This document shows, in pieces, positions 27,773-37,001 of a stretch of 64,000 bases of DNA. The notes below the pieces were generated by a model, which saw nothing but the letters and a program-made list of their open reading frames with translations, did not search any database and was not told where the DNA came from. The first letter of the stretch is position 1. Each line of letters begins with the position of its first letter. Origin of the DNA: Gemmatimonadaceae bacterium (GTDB lineage Bacteria; Gemmatimonadota; Gemmatimonadetes; Gemmatimonadales; Gemmatimonadaceae); contig JAUSJA010000029.1 in NCBI GenBank assembly GCA_030647905.1, forward strand, positions 43,957 to 107,956. The letters run 5' to 3'. Made by a program: the position numbers and the translations under genes.

Positions 27773-27826
27773 TTCAATGCGCATCAACATGCATCAACCA
27801 ACCACACGCAATTCGAGGACAGGATC

Positions 27827-29341
27827 GTGACGAGCGTAGCTGAACTTTCCACAACGCCGGAGACCGGGGCATCCGGATCTGGCCGCTTCTCCGTGAGCAG
27901 CGACCGGCTACCGTACAAGGTCGCGAACATTTCGCTCGCCGAGTTCGGGCGCAACGAGATCCGTCTCGCGGAACACGAGATGCCCGGCCTCATGGCTCTT
28001 CGCAGCGAGTACAAGGGCAAGCAGCCCCTCGCCGGCGCGAAGATCATGGGCTCGCTGCACATGACGGTGCAGACCGCGGTCCTCATCGAGACGCTCGTCG
28101 AGCTCGGGGCCGATGTGCGCTGGGTGTCGTGCAACATCTTCTCGACTCAGGATCACGCGGCCGCCGCGGTAGTGGTTGGAAAGGATGGAACGATTGACAA
28201 TCCGCGCGGCACGCCGGTATATGCGTGGAAGGGCGAGACGCTCGAGGAGTACTGGTGGTGCACCGATCAGGCGCTCGTGTGGCCCGACGGCTCGGGCCCG
28301 ACTCTTCTCCTCGATGACGGAGGCGACGCGACGCTGCTCGTCCACAAGGGTGTCGAGTTCGAGAAGGCGGGCGCTGTTCCCGCTTTCAACGAAGCCACCG
28401 ACTCGGAAGAGTATGGCGTGATCCTCGGCCTGCTTCGCAACGAGCTGGCGAAGAACTCGGCGCGATGGACGACGATGTCGAAGGATCTGCGCGGCGTTTC
28501 AGAAGAGACGACCACGGGAGTGCATCGCCTCTATCAGATGATGGAGGCCGGCCAGCTCCTCTTCTGCGCCATCAACGTCAACGATTCCGTCACCAAGTCG
28601 AAATTCGACAACCTGTACGGCTGCCGCCACTCGCTGACCGACGGAATTCTCCGCGCGTCGGACGTGATGCTCGCCGGCAAGGTCGCCGTCATCTGCGGAT
28701 ACGGCGACGTCGGCAAGGGCTGTGCGCAGGCGCTCAAGGGCCAGGGCGCACGCGTCGTGATTACCGAGATAGATCCGATCTGCGCGCTGCAGGCGGCGAT
28801 GGAAGGCTATCAGGTCACGACCCTCGAGGATGTTGTCGAGACGGCTGACATCTTCATCACCGCGACGGGCAACAAGGACATCATCACCGCCGCTCACATG
28901 GCGCGGATGAAGGACAAGGCGATCGTCGGCAACATCGGCCATTTCGACAACGAGATTGACATGGCCGGCCTGAAAAAGGCGAAGGGCGTGAAGCGCGTGA
29001 ACATCAAGCCGCAGTACGACGAGTTCGTTTTCCCCGACGGTCACAGCGTCATGATCCTGGCCGAAGGTCGCCTGCTCAACCTCGGCTGCGCGACGGGTCA
29101 TCCGAGCTTCGTGATGTCGGCGAGCTTCACCAATCAGGTGATGGCGCAGATCGAGCTGCATCAGAACGCGGGCAAGTACGAGAAGCGGGTGTACACGCTG
29201 CCCAAGCATCTCGACGAGAAGGTAGCGCGGCTGCACCTCGACAAGCTGGGCGTGAAGCTGACGAAGCTCAGCGAGTCACAGGCGGAGTATCTCGGGTTGC
29301 CGGTCGAGGGACCGTACAAGGCGGACCACTACAGGTACTAG
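27827..29341 (+). CDS. ahcY: Adenosylhomocysteinase
   Basis: 504 residues from GTG with GAGGA upstream. Hydrolyses S-adenosylhomocysteine to adenosine and homocysteine, using bound NAD. Motifs: [32 protein letters not shown] and [20 protein letters not shown] (NAD-binding), plus the C-terminal KADHYRY tail that closes the neighbouring active site. Contains the roughly 40-residue insertion of the longer bacterial form. Expected to be repressed by the upstream regulator. Confidence 0.97.
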   Translation: MTSVAELSTTPETGASGSGRFSVSSDRLPYKVANISLAEFGRNEIRLAEHEMPGLMALRSEYKGKQPLAGAKIMGSLHMTVQTAVLIETLVELGADVRWVSCNIFSTQDHAAAAVVVGKDGTIDNPRGTPVYAWKGETLEEYWWCTDQALVWPDGSGPTLLLDDGGDATLLVHKGVEFEKAGAVPAFNEATDSEEYGVILGLLRNELAKNSARWTTMSKDLRGVSEETTTGVHRLYQMMEAGQLLFCAINVNDSVTKSKFDNLYGCRHSLTDGILRASDVMLAGKVAVICGYGDVGKGCAQALKGQGARVVITEIDPICALQAAMEGYQVTTLEDVVETADIFITATGNKDIITAAHMARMKDKAIVGNIGHFDNEIDMAGLKKAKGVKRVNIKPQYDEFVFPDGHSVMILAEGRLLNLGCATGHPSFVMSASFTNQVMAQIELHQNAGKYEKRVYTLPKHLDEKVARLHLDKLGVKLTKLSESQAEYLGLPVEGPYKADHYRY

Positions 29342-29363
29342 CAGCGCCTGGGCTTGAATACAG

Positions 29364-29396
29364 AAAGGCCCGCGAGATTCGCGGGCCTTTTCTTTG
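29364..29396 (+). terminator. Rho-independent terminator after ahcY
   Basis: A perfect 12-bp stem, AAAGGCCCGCGA (29364-29375) with TCGCGGGCCTTT (29379-29390), three-base loop GAT, then TCTTTG. The flanking A and T runs make it usable from both strands, so it can also end the convergent rtcB transcript whose stop is 22 bases away. Confidence 0.92.
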
Positions 29397-29417
29397 TTCC
29401 AGGGCCACCGACATGCG

Positions 29418-30881
29418 TCAGCCCTTGATGACTCCGACTGGCCGCAGCCGGGCGACACGACGCGCCAAGCCAGCGCCCTCCACGACGATCGCGACGCGAT
29501 CGACATCCTTGTACGCGAACGGGGCTTCTTCAGCGAGGCCCGCGCTGCTGGGACAGCGCACGACGATTCCCTGCTGCTCGAGATCGCGACGAACCTGCGC
29601 TCCCGTCACCTGACGTTTCGCGGCGTGGCGGCTCAAAGTTCGTCCTGCGCCGTGACACGCGCTCGCCCAGGATTGCGTCGCCGCGCGGATATCGCCGACC
29701 AGGACCCAGGAACCAGTTCCCATGCTGCCCGGAATGAACACTGGCTGGCCCACCGCACGATACCGCTCGGGGATGTCCGGGCTTCCGGGTCCAAAAGCGC
29801 GGGTCGCCCCTTTGCGATGGACGCAGAGCTGCTGCCCGCCATACGTCTCAATCTTGGCGATGTTGTGAGCGACATCATATACGGTATGAATGTCCCCTGC
29901 GGAGACGCCGAGCTCCTTGACGGCAACCGTGCGAACGACGTGCGCGATGCGGTGCCGGTTTGACCACGCATAGTTCGCGGCACACGCCATGGCGGCCAGG
30001 TAATCCCTGCCCTCGGGCGAATTGACGGGCGCGCACGAGAGTTGTCGATCCGGAAGCGTGATGCCGTTGGCTTCCAGCCGACCGTCCATCAACTTCACGT
30101 AGTCCGTGCACACCTGGTGGCCGAAGCCACGCGAGCCGGTGTGAATGAGCACGGTCAACTGGTCCTTTCGCAGACCGAACGTCTGCGCCACGCCCGGATC
30201 GGTGATGCTCTCGACGGTTTGCACTTCGAGGAAGTGATTCCCCGCCCCGAGGCTTCCGAGCTGACTGCGCCCTCGATCCTTCGCGCGCCGGGAGACCTTG
30301 GACGGATCAGCGCCATCGAGACGACCGTTTGACTCGGTGTGCGTGGCGTCATCGTCCACACCGATGCCGAACGCGCGCACGAGATGCGGGCTTCCCCCCG
30401 TGAGCACTGCGTCGAGCTCCGCGTCGGTGAGCCGCCACTCGCCGCCACGACCCATCCCCGACGGAATGGAGCGAGACAGCTGGTGCACGAAGGACTCCAA
30501 CCTGTCTCCAAGCTCGGCGCGCGTGAGTGGAAGAGCAAGCAGCCGCACGCCACAGTTGATGTCGAAGCCAACGCCGCCGGGCGACACCACACCGTCGGGC
30601 AGGCGCGTGGCCGCTACGCCGCCCACCGGGAACCCATACCCTTCGTGCATGTCCGGCATGCCGTATACGCGATCCACGAGGCCGGGCAGCGTCGCGACGT
30701 TGACGAGCTGCAGCATCGCTTCGCCCTCGAGCATGGGCTGGAGCAACGCGTCGTCCGCATACACCCGCACCGGCACCCGCATGTCGCTGCGCCATGTGAC
30801 GGGTAGCTCGAAGCCGTATTGTCCGGCCGGCCGCAAATCCTCACGTCGCGGCTTGGTGAGCTCGATCGAGGATGTCGTCAT
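29418..30881 (-). CDS. rtcB: RNA-splicing ligase RtcB
   Basis: 487 residues. Joins 2',3'-cyclic phosphate and 5'-OH RNA ends using GTP and Mn. Metal and active-site motifs are all present: MPDMHEGYGFPVGGVAA, GGVGFDINCGVRLL (Cys metal ligand), GAGNHFLEVQ, HTGSRGFGHQV, and CHGAGRTLSR. CVHRKGATRAF lies before the last motif. With archease directly upstream this is a complete RNA-repair pair. No RtcA or RtcR-type activator gene is seen here. Confidence 0.96.
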   Translation of the reverse strand: MTTSSIELTKPRREDLRPAGQYGFELPVTWRSDMRVPVRVYADDALLQPMLEGEAMLQLVNVATLPGLVDRVYGMPDMHEGYGFPVGGVAATRLPDGVVSPGGVGFDINCGVRLLALPLTRAELGDRLESFVHQLSRSIPSGMGRGGEWRLTDAELDAVLTGGSPHLVRAFGIGVDDDATHTESNGRLDGADPSKVSRRAKDRGRSQLGSLGAGNHFLEVQTVESITDPGVAQTFGLRKDQLTVLIHTGSRGFGHQVCTDYVKLMDGRLEANGITLPDRQLSCAPVNSPEGRDYLAAMACAANYAWSNRHRIAHVVRTVAVKELGVSAGDIHTVYDVAHNIAKIETYGGQQLCVHRKGATRAFGPGSPDIPERYRAVGQPVFIPGSMGTGSWVLVGDIRAATQSWASACHGAGRTLSRHAAKRQVTGAQVRRDLEQQGIVVRCPSSAGLAEEAPFAYKDVDRVAIVVEGAGLARRVARLRPVGVIKG

Positions 30882-30891
30882 GTCCGTTTCC

Positions 30892-31305
30892 TCACACGTC
30901 GAACAAGACGCTTGCCAGCCAACCCTCGCCCTCTCGTGACAAACGCACCCCGTGATACGTGGCGGCTTTCAATGGCGAGCGCCACGATTTGACTGGTCGG
31001 CCGCGTACGCGCGCATGGATCCGCGGCGGACCTTCGTCGTGGATTACGATATCGCGCACGTCGTCGTAGGCGCGCCTGTCAATCTCGCTTCGGCTCACCA
31101 GCTCGTTCGCATAGTCCACCAACAGCCCTTCACGATCCCGTGCCTCGACCTCGAGGTCCTCCCAGGGCCCGTGCGACCCGGAGGAGGTGCCCGCTGAGTG
31201 CGCAATGACGCGCGCCAACTCCTGGAAGATCTCCGCCAACATGTTGGCTCGAAGCTCAACGCGCCACTCGCCGACATGCTCGACAGTCCGAGACGATACG
31301 GTCAT
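30892..31305 (-). CDS. Archease, RtcB cofactor
   Basis: 137 residues. Small protein that speeds RtcB guanylylation and turnover. The family start is normally a His-Thr/Ala-Asp motif; here the region reads VEHVGEWRVELRANMLAEIFQELARV, so the first acidic ligand is not obvious. EVEARDREGLLVDYANELVS and the C-terminal PLKAATYHGVRLSREGEGW match well, and the ending VLFDV is typical. Ten bases before rtcB, so co-transcribed. Confidence 0.87.
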   Translation of the reverse strand: MTVSSRTVEHVGEWRVELRANMLAEIFQELARVIAHSAGTSSGSHGPWEDLEVEARDREGLLVDYANELVSRSEIDRRAYDDVRDIVIHDEGPPRIHARVRGRPVKSWRSPLKAATYHGVRLSREGEGWLASVLFDV

Positions 31306-31505
31306 GTCTTGCGCTGCTGTCTATAGTTTGGCCTGCGACTGCAAGGTAGATCCCTCCGACTATCCGCGCAGTCAGGAAAACTCGCATTGATGTGCAGACC
31401 TTACACACACGTTGCACCGCTGCGTCAGGCCTTCCCGTCCGCTCCGTACGGGATGTCCTGATAGACGCGGACCCGAAGCAGAGCTAATGTGAGCGCAGCT
31501 GGCGC
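31306..31505. other. 200-bp divergent intergenic region
   Basis: Separates archease (minus) from the ACP/PlsC remnant (plus). Both strands hold stops in most frames. A minus-strand frame ending at 31425 contains VRVYQDIPYGADGKA, faintly like the tail of an acyl-activating enzyme, but nothing around it supports a gene. No clear promoter seen; presumably the rtcB operon promoter is here. Confidence 0.3.
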
Positions 31506-31689
31506 GTGACCGCGCCGCGGGCGCCACAGGAGCGCCTCGTCATCATGGCGACGACCGTAGCACTGCCGGGTTCCTCGCCGTTGCGCTCCGAGGAGCAGTA
31601 CGAAGGACGCATCATGGATGCGGTGCGCGAGCTCGCGCTCGAGTTGAGCGGCGACCGCGCCGCGAGCGCGGTATCTCCGACCGGTACGC
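31506..31689 (+). pseudogene. Remnant of an acyl-carrier-like domain, formerly part of an AMP-ligase/ACP/PlsC protein
   Basis: The frame reads RIMDAVRELALELSGDRAA, SAVSPTGTRVESDR. In large bacterial proteins with AMP-ligase, carrier and acyltransferase domains, a carrier domain begins almost this way and goes on to the phosphopantetheine Ser. Here the sense ends before that Ser, and the acyltransferase begins in another frame near 31680. The adenylation domain is absent. Inferred from pattern similarity only. Confidence 0.4.
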
Positions 31690-32346
31690 GTGTTGAGTCG
31701 GATCGCATCTCGCATCGCGCTCGCGATCAGCGGTTGCCGGATCGACATCGAGGGGCTTGCGCAGCTGCCCAGGCAGGGACCTCTCGTTCTGGTCACGAAT
31801 CACACTTCCTACGCCGATACCCCCGTCCTCGTCGCCGCGTTGCCTATAGACTTCGTGATCGTGGCGATGACGGAGATTCTCAGGTGGCCTCTGATCGGCA
31901 CGTTCTCTCGACGAGGGGAGCATCCTTTGGTCGACCGCTGGCATCTATCGCAAAGCCTCGCGGACGCCGCCACCATCGAGCGCCGGTTACGAGAGGGAGA
32001 GGCCATTCTGTTTTTCGTCGAGGGTGGTTTCTCCCGCGCCAGCGGCCTCCGGCCATTTCGACTCGGGGCATTCGAAGCGGCCGTCGCGACCGGAGCGGCC
32101 GTCGTGCCCATCGCGCTCCGCGGAACGCGGCGCCTGCTTCCCGCCGACACGCACATGCCTCGCCCCGGCCCCGTGCATGTCTGGATCGGCGAGTCGCTCC
32201 GAGCCGTTGGCACCGGTTGGAAAGCCGCGGTCGAGTTGCGCGACAGAGCGGCCGATGCCGTGGCCCAGCACTGCGGCGAGCTGAGACGCGACGGCATTGT
32301 CCGGCCAGACGTAAACGGCCCGGTATCCGGGCGGAGGTTGGAATGA
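31690..32346 (+). CDS. PlsC-type 1-acyl-glycerol-3-phosphate acyltransferase domain protein, probably truncated
   Basis: 218 residues. LVLVTNHTSYADTPVL carries the H-x4-D catalytic pair, FVEGGFSRASGLRPFRLG is the substrate motif (normally FPEG; Pro is Val here) and VVPIALRGTRR follows. It resembles the C-terminal acyltransferase domain of AMP-ligase/carrier/PlsC fusion proteins more than free-standing PlsC. GTG at 31690 has no ribosome site, and the frame opens only at 31648, so translation may be poor. Stop overlaps the next ATG by 4 bases. Confidence 0.7.
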   Translation: MLSRIASRIALAISGCRIDIEGLAQLPRQGPLVLVTNHTSYADTPVLVAALPIDFVIVAMTEILRWPLIGTFSRRGEHPLVDRWHLSQSLADAATIERRLREGEAILFFVEGGFSRASGLRPFRLGAFEAAVATGAAVVPIALRGTRRLLPADTHMPRPGPVHVWIGESLRAVGTGWKAAVELRDRAADAVAQHCGELRRDGIVRPDVNGPVSGRRLE

Positions 32347-33275
32347 TCGCAAGCAATGCGAGACTGACGAGCGCCACACCGCTGTCGAATTCCGATGTCG
32401 CGGACCGTCTGGACGACGTCGCGAACCTGCTCGAGGAGCAGGGTGGGAACCAATTCCGCGTACAGGCGTGGCGTGGTGGCGCCGCGACAATTCGCCACCT
32501 CGCGCGGCCCGTGCGAGACCTGGTGGGTGAGGAGGGGCTCGAGGGGCTGGAGCGGCTCCCCGGAATCGGACCGGGACTCGCGCGCGCGGTGCGCCAACTA
32601 ATCGAGACGGGACGCCTCGCCACGCTGGAGAGGCTGCGCGGCGAGAGTGATCCGGTTGCACTGCTCGCGACGGTGCCAGCCATTGGGCACATCTTCGCCA
32701 AGCGGATCCATGACCGCCTCGGGATCGAATCGCTGGAGGAACTCGAGCTGGCAGCGCACGATGGTCGCCTGGCGAGCCTCGCTGGCATGGGACCCAAGCG
32801 GCTGGCCGGCATTCGTGACGCGCTGGCGACGCGTCTTCGGACGCGGCGACGAGCCAGGCCCGACCCTGTGCCAGACGTCGCCGAGTTGCTCGACGTGGAT
32901 CGCGAGTATGGCGAGCGCGCGGCGGCGGGCAAGCTGCCGACGATCGCTCCACGCCGATTCAACCCGTATGGCGAGCGGTGGCTTCCCATATTGCACACGA
33001 CACGCGGGGAGCGGCACTACACGGCGCTCTTTTCCAACACGGCTACCGCGCACCGGCTCGGCCGCATGCGCGACTGGGTCGTGATCTACTGGGACGGCCG
33101 AGATGGCGAGCGGCAGTCCACAATCGTGACTGAGCCGAAGGGCCCACTCGCTCGGCGCCGCGTCGTTCGCGGCCGCGAGAGCGAGTGCTTTGCACATTAT
33201 AAGCTCGACACGAACACACCCGCGCGTCCGCGGAGCGCTCCGCGGCGCCCGACGACGATATCGGGAGTATCATGA
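32343..33275 (+). CDS. Helix-hairpin-helix protein resembling the N-terminal half of PolX
   Basis: 310 residues; GGAGG precedes ATG at 32343. Residues about 15-190 match the 8-kDa and finger regions of family X DNA polymerases: SDVADRLDDVANLLEEQG, VQAWRGGAATIRHLA, and two HhH units (LERLPGIGPGLARAV, LATVPAIGHIFAKRI). The polymerase palm and PHP nuclease are missing. Instead there is a compact C-terminal domain (APRRFNPYGERWLP, HYTALFSNTATAHRLG, DWVVIYWDG). The whole looks like a conserved protein rather than a truncation. DNA binding is likely, function unknown. Confidence 0.7.
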   Translation: MIASNARLTSATPLSNSDVADRLDDVANLLEEQGGNQFRVQAWRGGAATIRHLARPVRDLVGEEGLEGLERLPGIGPGLARAVRQLIETGRLATLERLRGESDPVALLATVPAIGHIFAKRIHDRLGIESLEELELAAHDGRLASLAGMGPKRLAGIRDALATRLRTRRRARPDPVPDVAELLDVDREYGERAAAGKLPTIAPRRFNPYGERWLPILHTTRGERHYTALFSNTATAHRLGRMRDWVVIYWDGRDGERQSTIVTEPKGPLARRRVVRGRESECFAHYKLDTNTPARPRSAPRRPTTISGVS

Positions 33276-33312
33276 GCAGCCGACCGAATTATCCCAGGGG
33301 CCGCCTGGACAT

Positions 33313-33347
33313 ATTTGCCTAGACGTATATTATTCGCTTAGGCATAT
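33313..33347 (+). promoter_or_regulatory. Imperfect inverted repeat, probable ArsR operator
   Basis: ATTTGCCTAGACGTAT (33313-33328) and ATTCGCTTAGGCATAT (33332-33347) are imperfect inverted copies sharing GCCTA and CG cores in an AT-rich stretch, 17 bases before the arsR GTG. The position between -10 and the gene fits autorepression released by arsenite. Confidence 0.65.
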
Positions 33348-33364
33348 ACGATATCCGGAGTCCC

Positions 33365-33736
33365 GTGACGACTGCACTCGCAAAACCCACAATCGACGAG
33401 CTGGACGCGGTCTTCAAAGGATTCGCCGACCCCACGCGTATCCGCATTCTGAGCGTTCTCGCAGCCGGCGAACTCTGCGTCTGCGATATCGTCGAGATCC
33501 TCAGGCTTCCCCAACCGACGGTATCGCGCCACCTCGCCTACCTCCGCCGCATGGGCCTCGTCGAGGCAACTCGCGACGCGAGATTCGCGCACTACCGGCT
33601 GGCAGAGCCCGACAACGCCGTCCATCAGAATCTCATCAACTGCGTCGGCACCTGCTTCCGCGGTATCACTTCACTCGACAAAGAGCGTCGCAAGGCCGAA
33701 GCGCGCGTCAGGACAAGGGCGGCAGAGCCATGCTGA
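33365..33736 (+). CDS. arsR: ArsR family arsenic-responsive repressor
   Basis: 123 residues from GTG. The winged helix has FADPTRIRILSVLAAGELCVCDIVEIL, where CVC at the start of the recognition region is the arsenite-binding site of classical ArsR, and LPQPTVSRHLAYLRR. A further Cys pair near the C-terminus (NCVGTC) could add a ligand. Overlaps acr3 by 7 bases, giving coupled expression. Confidence 0.92.
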   Translation: MTTALAKPTIDELDAVFKGFADPTRIRILSVLAAGELCVCDIVEILRLPQPTVSRHLAYLRRMGLVEATRDARFAHYRLAEPDNAVHQNLINCVGTCFRGITSLDKERRKAEARVRTRAAEPC

Positions 33737-34785
33737 ACCCTGTCCGCCGGCTATCTACGCTCGATCGCTACCTTCCGATCTGGATCTTCGCGGCGATGGC
33801 GCTCGGCATCGCGCTTGGCCGGATCTTCCCCGGGTTCGGCGCTGTACTCGATCGCGTGCAGATTGCAGGCGTGTCTGTGCCGATTGGCATCGGCCTGTTA
33901 TGGATGATGTATCCGGTTCTCGCCAAGGTGAGGTACGAGACGATCGGACAGCACGTCACTGACAGAAAGCTCCTCGGCACTTCCCTGTTGTTCAACTGGG
34001 TGCTCGGCCCGCTCGTGATGTTCGCTCTCGCGTGGTTGCTTCTCCCCGATCTGCCCGCGTACCGGAACGGGCTCATCCTGATCGGGCTCGCGCGGTGCAT
34101 CGCGATGGTTCTCATCTGGAACTTTCTCGCGTGCGGCTCCAATGAGCTCGCCGCGGTGCTCGTCGCGCTCAACTCAGTATTTCAGATTCTCACTTACAGC
34201 GTTTTCGGCTGGCTTTTCCTCAGCGTTATCCCTGGCTGGTTCGGCGGCGAGACCGCGGTCGTCCACGTCTCGATGTGGGCGATCGCGAAGAGCGTGATGA
34301 TCTTTCTCGGAGTACCACTGCTGGCCGGATATCTGACACGGCGCACTCTCGTGGCGCGGCATGGCGAAGCGTGGTACAACGGGACGTTCATGCCAAAATT
34401 CGGACCGACGGCGCTTGTTGGACTGCTCTACACAATCGTGCTGATGTTCGCGATGCAGGGAGACCGGATTCTTCACCTGCCCATCGATGTTCTACGCATC
34501 GCGGCCCCCCTCGTGATCTACTTCTTCGTGATGTTCGGTCTCGCCTTCGTCGTATCGAAGAAGCTCGGATTCGATTACCCGACTACCGCATCGCTGTCAT
34601 TCACCGCGGCCGGAAACAACTTCGAGCTGGCCATCGCCGTCGCCGTCGCGACGTTCGGCATCGCCTCGGGCGAAGCGCTCGCCGCGGTGGTCGGGCCGTT
34701 GATCGAAGTCCCGGCTCTGCTCGGACTCGTTTACGTCTCGCTCTGGGCGGGCCGACGATTCTTCGGATTCGTTCCTGCCTCGTGA
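33730..34785 (+). CDS. acr3: ACR3 family arsenite efflux permease
   Basis: 351 residues with about ten membrane helices. LARCIAMVLIWNFLACGSNE contains the essential Cys of ACR3, and TASLSFTAAGNNFELAIAVA is the family signature in the ninth helix. Pumps arsenite out across the inner membrane. A much longer ORF from 33190 is an artefact; ATG at 33730 follows the arsR end. No arsenate reductase gene is seen in the window. Confidence 0.95.
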   Translation: MLNPVRRLSTLDRYLPIWIFAAMALGIALGRIFPGFGAVLDRVQIAGVSVPIGIGLLWMMYPVLAKVRYETIGQHVTDRKLLGTSLLFNWVLGPLVMFALAWLLLPDLPAYRNGLILIGLARCIAMVLIWNFLACGSNELAAVLVALNSVFQILTYSVFGWLFLSVIPGWFGGETAVVHVSMWAIAKSVMIFLGVPLLAGYLTRRTLVARHGEAWYNGTFMPKFGPTALVGLLYTIVLMFAMQGDRILHLPIDVLRIAAPLVIYFFVMFGLAFVVSKKLGFDYPTTASLSFTAAGNNFELAIAVAVATFGIASGEALAAVVGPLIEVPALLGLVYVSLWAGRRFFGFVPAS

Positions 34786-34795
34786 GGACCCGCTG

Positions 34796-35392
34796 ATGCT
34801 CTATGCACTCATCTCCGACATTCACGCCAATCTGCAAGCGCTCGACGCGGTGCTTGCCGACATGGACCGGCGCGGAATCACCGCGATCTATCATCTGGGA
34901 GATCTGGCCGGCTACTCGAGCAGCCCGAACGAAGTCGTGGATAGACTCCGCGAGCGCGGCATCCCTGGAATATCGGGCAACTACGATTCGACGGTCGCTA
35001 ACGATTACAAGCATTGCGGATGCAGGTCTGAGAGCCCGCGGCAGGAAGAGCTGTCGCACATCAGCTACGAGTGGACACGGGCACATGTATTGGCTGCCAC
35101 GAAGGACTTTCTCGGCAACCTTCCTTTCCGCATAGACCTGAGGCCGCTCGGCGGTCACGTCGCTGGAGTGCATTTCATCAACACAGGCTCAGTTGGTCGG
35201 CCAAAGGATGGCGACTGGCGCGCCGGTTATGTTCTGCTCGAAGTCTCGGAAGCCGCAGTGAACGCGGAGATCATTCGTGTCGAGTACGATGTGGATCTCG
35301 CGGCCCGGAGTGTCATCGAGTCCGGACTCCCCGAAGAGTTCGCCGAATTCCTGCGCTCGGGTGGACGCACGATGGAAGTAACATCGAGTTGA
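34796..35392 (+). CDS. Calcineurin-like metallophosphatase with internal deletion
   Basis: 198 residues; relatives are about 240. The N-terminus is normal: LISDIHANLQAL (D-x-H), HLGDLAGYSSSPNE (GDxx) and ISGNYD (GNHD variant). After LRPLGGHVAG at about residue 124 the sequence jumps to VHFINTGSVGRPKDGDWRAGYV. The missing part in relatives holds the HG and GHTH metal ligands, so the dimetal centre is incomplete and activity doubtful. GAGG precedes the ATG. Such phosphatases often follow arsR-acr3; their role there is unclear. Confidence 0.75.
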   Translation: MLYALISDIHANLQALDAVLADMDRRGITAIYHLGDLAGYSSSPNEVVDRLRERGIPGISGNYDSTVANDYKHCGCRSESPRQEELSHISYEWTRAHVLAATKDFLGNLPFRIDLRPLGGHVAGVHFINTGSVGRPKDGDWRAGYVLLEVSEAAVNAEIIRVEYDVDLAARSVIESGLPEEFAEFLRSGGRTMEVTSS

Positions 35393-35414
35393 GCCATACC
35401 GATCCGCCAGAGCG

Positions 35415-37001
35415 TCAAGACCTGCAGGCTGCCGGAATTGGAGGACGATCTGGAACGTCACGCGCGACGACTGGCCGACCCAGCTTTTTCGCCGCAACGC
35501 AGATCGCGGTCATCGTCGGCTGAAATCCGCGCCACTTGTCTATGTAATCCGGGCCGAGAAGGCTGTCCCGCCGAGCAAGCTCGGCGCGGTACCACTTGGC
35601 GCCGAGTAGCGGGATGGTGACGACCGTTACGTCGCGACGCGTATTCTCGACCTGCTGCGCGTACCAGACGGGATAGGTGTCGTTGTCGCCATACGCGAAC
35701 ACGACAGCGCGCGCTGGCGCAGGAACGAGGATTCGACGCGCACTGTCGATGGGAGCCAGGCCAGGAGTAACCTGCGCACGATCGACCGCGGGATGATTCA
35801 GCATAAACGGCAATGCGGCTACCGCGAGCCCGGCGACTCGCCATCGCTTCCCCGCCCTCGTAAATGCGCGAACCGCGCCCGCTCCGGCCCAGATGCCCCA
35901 GCACATGAAAGCGAGCACGAAGAAGTAGTCGCGTTCGCGCGCTTCGTGCTTCGCGCCGGTGGGAAGAAAGCCCTGACCGTACGACGGGCCCGCTTTCATG
36001 TTGAGATACGCGATCACTCCGAGCGTTCCGCTCACGAACAACAAGCTCAGCACGCGCCAGCTTGGCTTGTGAACGTGACGATGCCATCTGAACCCGATCA
36101 TGCCGAGTAGCGCGTAGGCAAGCGTGAATGGCGTGCGAAGCCACGATGGTGGCGCCTCGGGATGCAGACCGAGCGCGACCTGCCAGTCAGCGTACTCGAG
36201 CAGATTCCCGATCTGCAGGTACAGCGGGGCCTGCCGCGGAAGTATCGAGACGGGCTGATACTGCTGGCGCGTGATCACATCCAGAAACGCAGTCCAGGTC
36301 GAGGGATTCCCCTGATTGATCGCGGGGTCATGCTCAGCGCGCACGATCATGAACAACACGGCTGATGCGCCGAGCAGGGCGGCTACCAGCATTTTCACCG
36401 CGGGGATTCTCTGCACACGCACGGCTGAGAATGCCAGCAGCAGCGCGGCCGGCGCTGCTACGAGCGCTGACAGTTGAAGCGCCCATCCAAGCCCGATGAG
36501 ATAGCCGAGCAGCACGAGCCATCTCGCTTCGCGCTTTTCGTTCGCCTGATTCGCGACGAGCAGAAGCAGCGCCGACATGAGCAGCGACGGCGAGTACACC
36601 TCGGTCTCGTTCGCGTTGAGCCACACGCTCGACATGAGACCGGCGAGTAACCCACCAGCGGCGGCGGCCCACGGGTCCCGTGTCCATTGGGCCATGAGAC
36701 AGGTGAAGATCCCGCACGCGACCGCTGTCGAGACGGCCGACAACAGGTTCACGGAATACGCAAAGCCGAACAGTGGAGCGAACAGCTTCGCCCACACATT
36801 CGCAACCAGAATGTAGAGAGGCGTTCCGGGAGGATGCGGGATGCCGAGCGTCCTGATCGCGGCGAGAAACTCGCCGGCGTCCCAGTAGGTGACGCTCGGC
36901 GCGAGGGTCACGACATACGCAAGAAGCAGCATCCCGGCGACAGCAACCGGGGCGCGCCACTCGCGCGATGGTATCAGCGACCGGCTGTCAGAATCGTCCA
37001 C
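35415..37001 (-). CDS. DUF2723 family membrane protein (protein O-mannosyltransferase-like)
   Basis: 528 residues with about ten hydrophobic helices. The first loop, YVVTLAPSVTYWDAGEFLAA then GIPHPPGTPLYILVANVW, is diagnostic for DUF2723; the D and E pair resembles the catalytic acidic residues of lipid-sugar-dependent transferases. A C-terminal part begins with ARAVVFAYGDNDTYPVWYAQQ, as in the family. Inner membrane, likely adding sugars to exported proteins. Starts inside the 3' end of folP with a 28-base overlap. Confidence 0.85.
   Translation of the reverse strand: MDDSDSRSLIPSREWRAPVAVAGMLLLAYVVTLAPSVTYWDAGEFLAAIRTLGIPHPPGTPLYILVANVWAKLFAPLFGFAYSVNLLSAVSTAVACGIFTCLMAQWTRDPWAAAAGGLLAGLMSSVWLNANETEVYSPSLLMSALLLLVANQANEKREARWLVLLGYLIGLGWALQLSALVAAPAALLLAFSAVRVQRIPAVKMLVAALLGASAVLFMIVRAEHDPAINQGNPSTWTAFLDVITRQQYQPVSILPRQAPLYLQIGNLLEYADWQVALGLHPEAPPSWLRTPFTLAYALLGMIGFRWHRHVHKPSWRVLSLLFVSGTLGVIAYLNMKAGPSYGQGFLPTGAKHEARERDYFFVLAFMCWGIWAGAGAVRAFTRAGKRWRVAGLAVAALPFMLNHPAVDRAQVTPGLAPIDSARRILVPAPARAVVFAYGDNDTYPVWYAQQVENTRRDVTVVTIPLLGAKWYRAELARRDSLLGPDYIDKWRGFQPTMTAICVAAKKLGRPVVARDVPDRPPIPAACRS

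Noticed and set aside
31425..31796. Minus-strand ORF with VRVYQDIPYGADGKA, perhaps an acyl-CoA ligase tail
   Set aside because: Only the last few residues look meaningful and the rest is a shadow of the PlsC region.
33190..33729. Long N-terminal extension of the ACR3 ORF
   Set aside because: It covers the ArsR operator and gene in another frame and is rich in Arg; a shadow.
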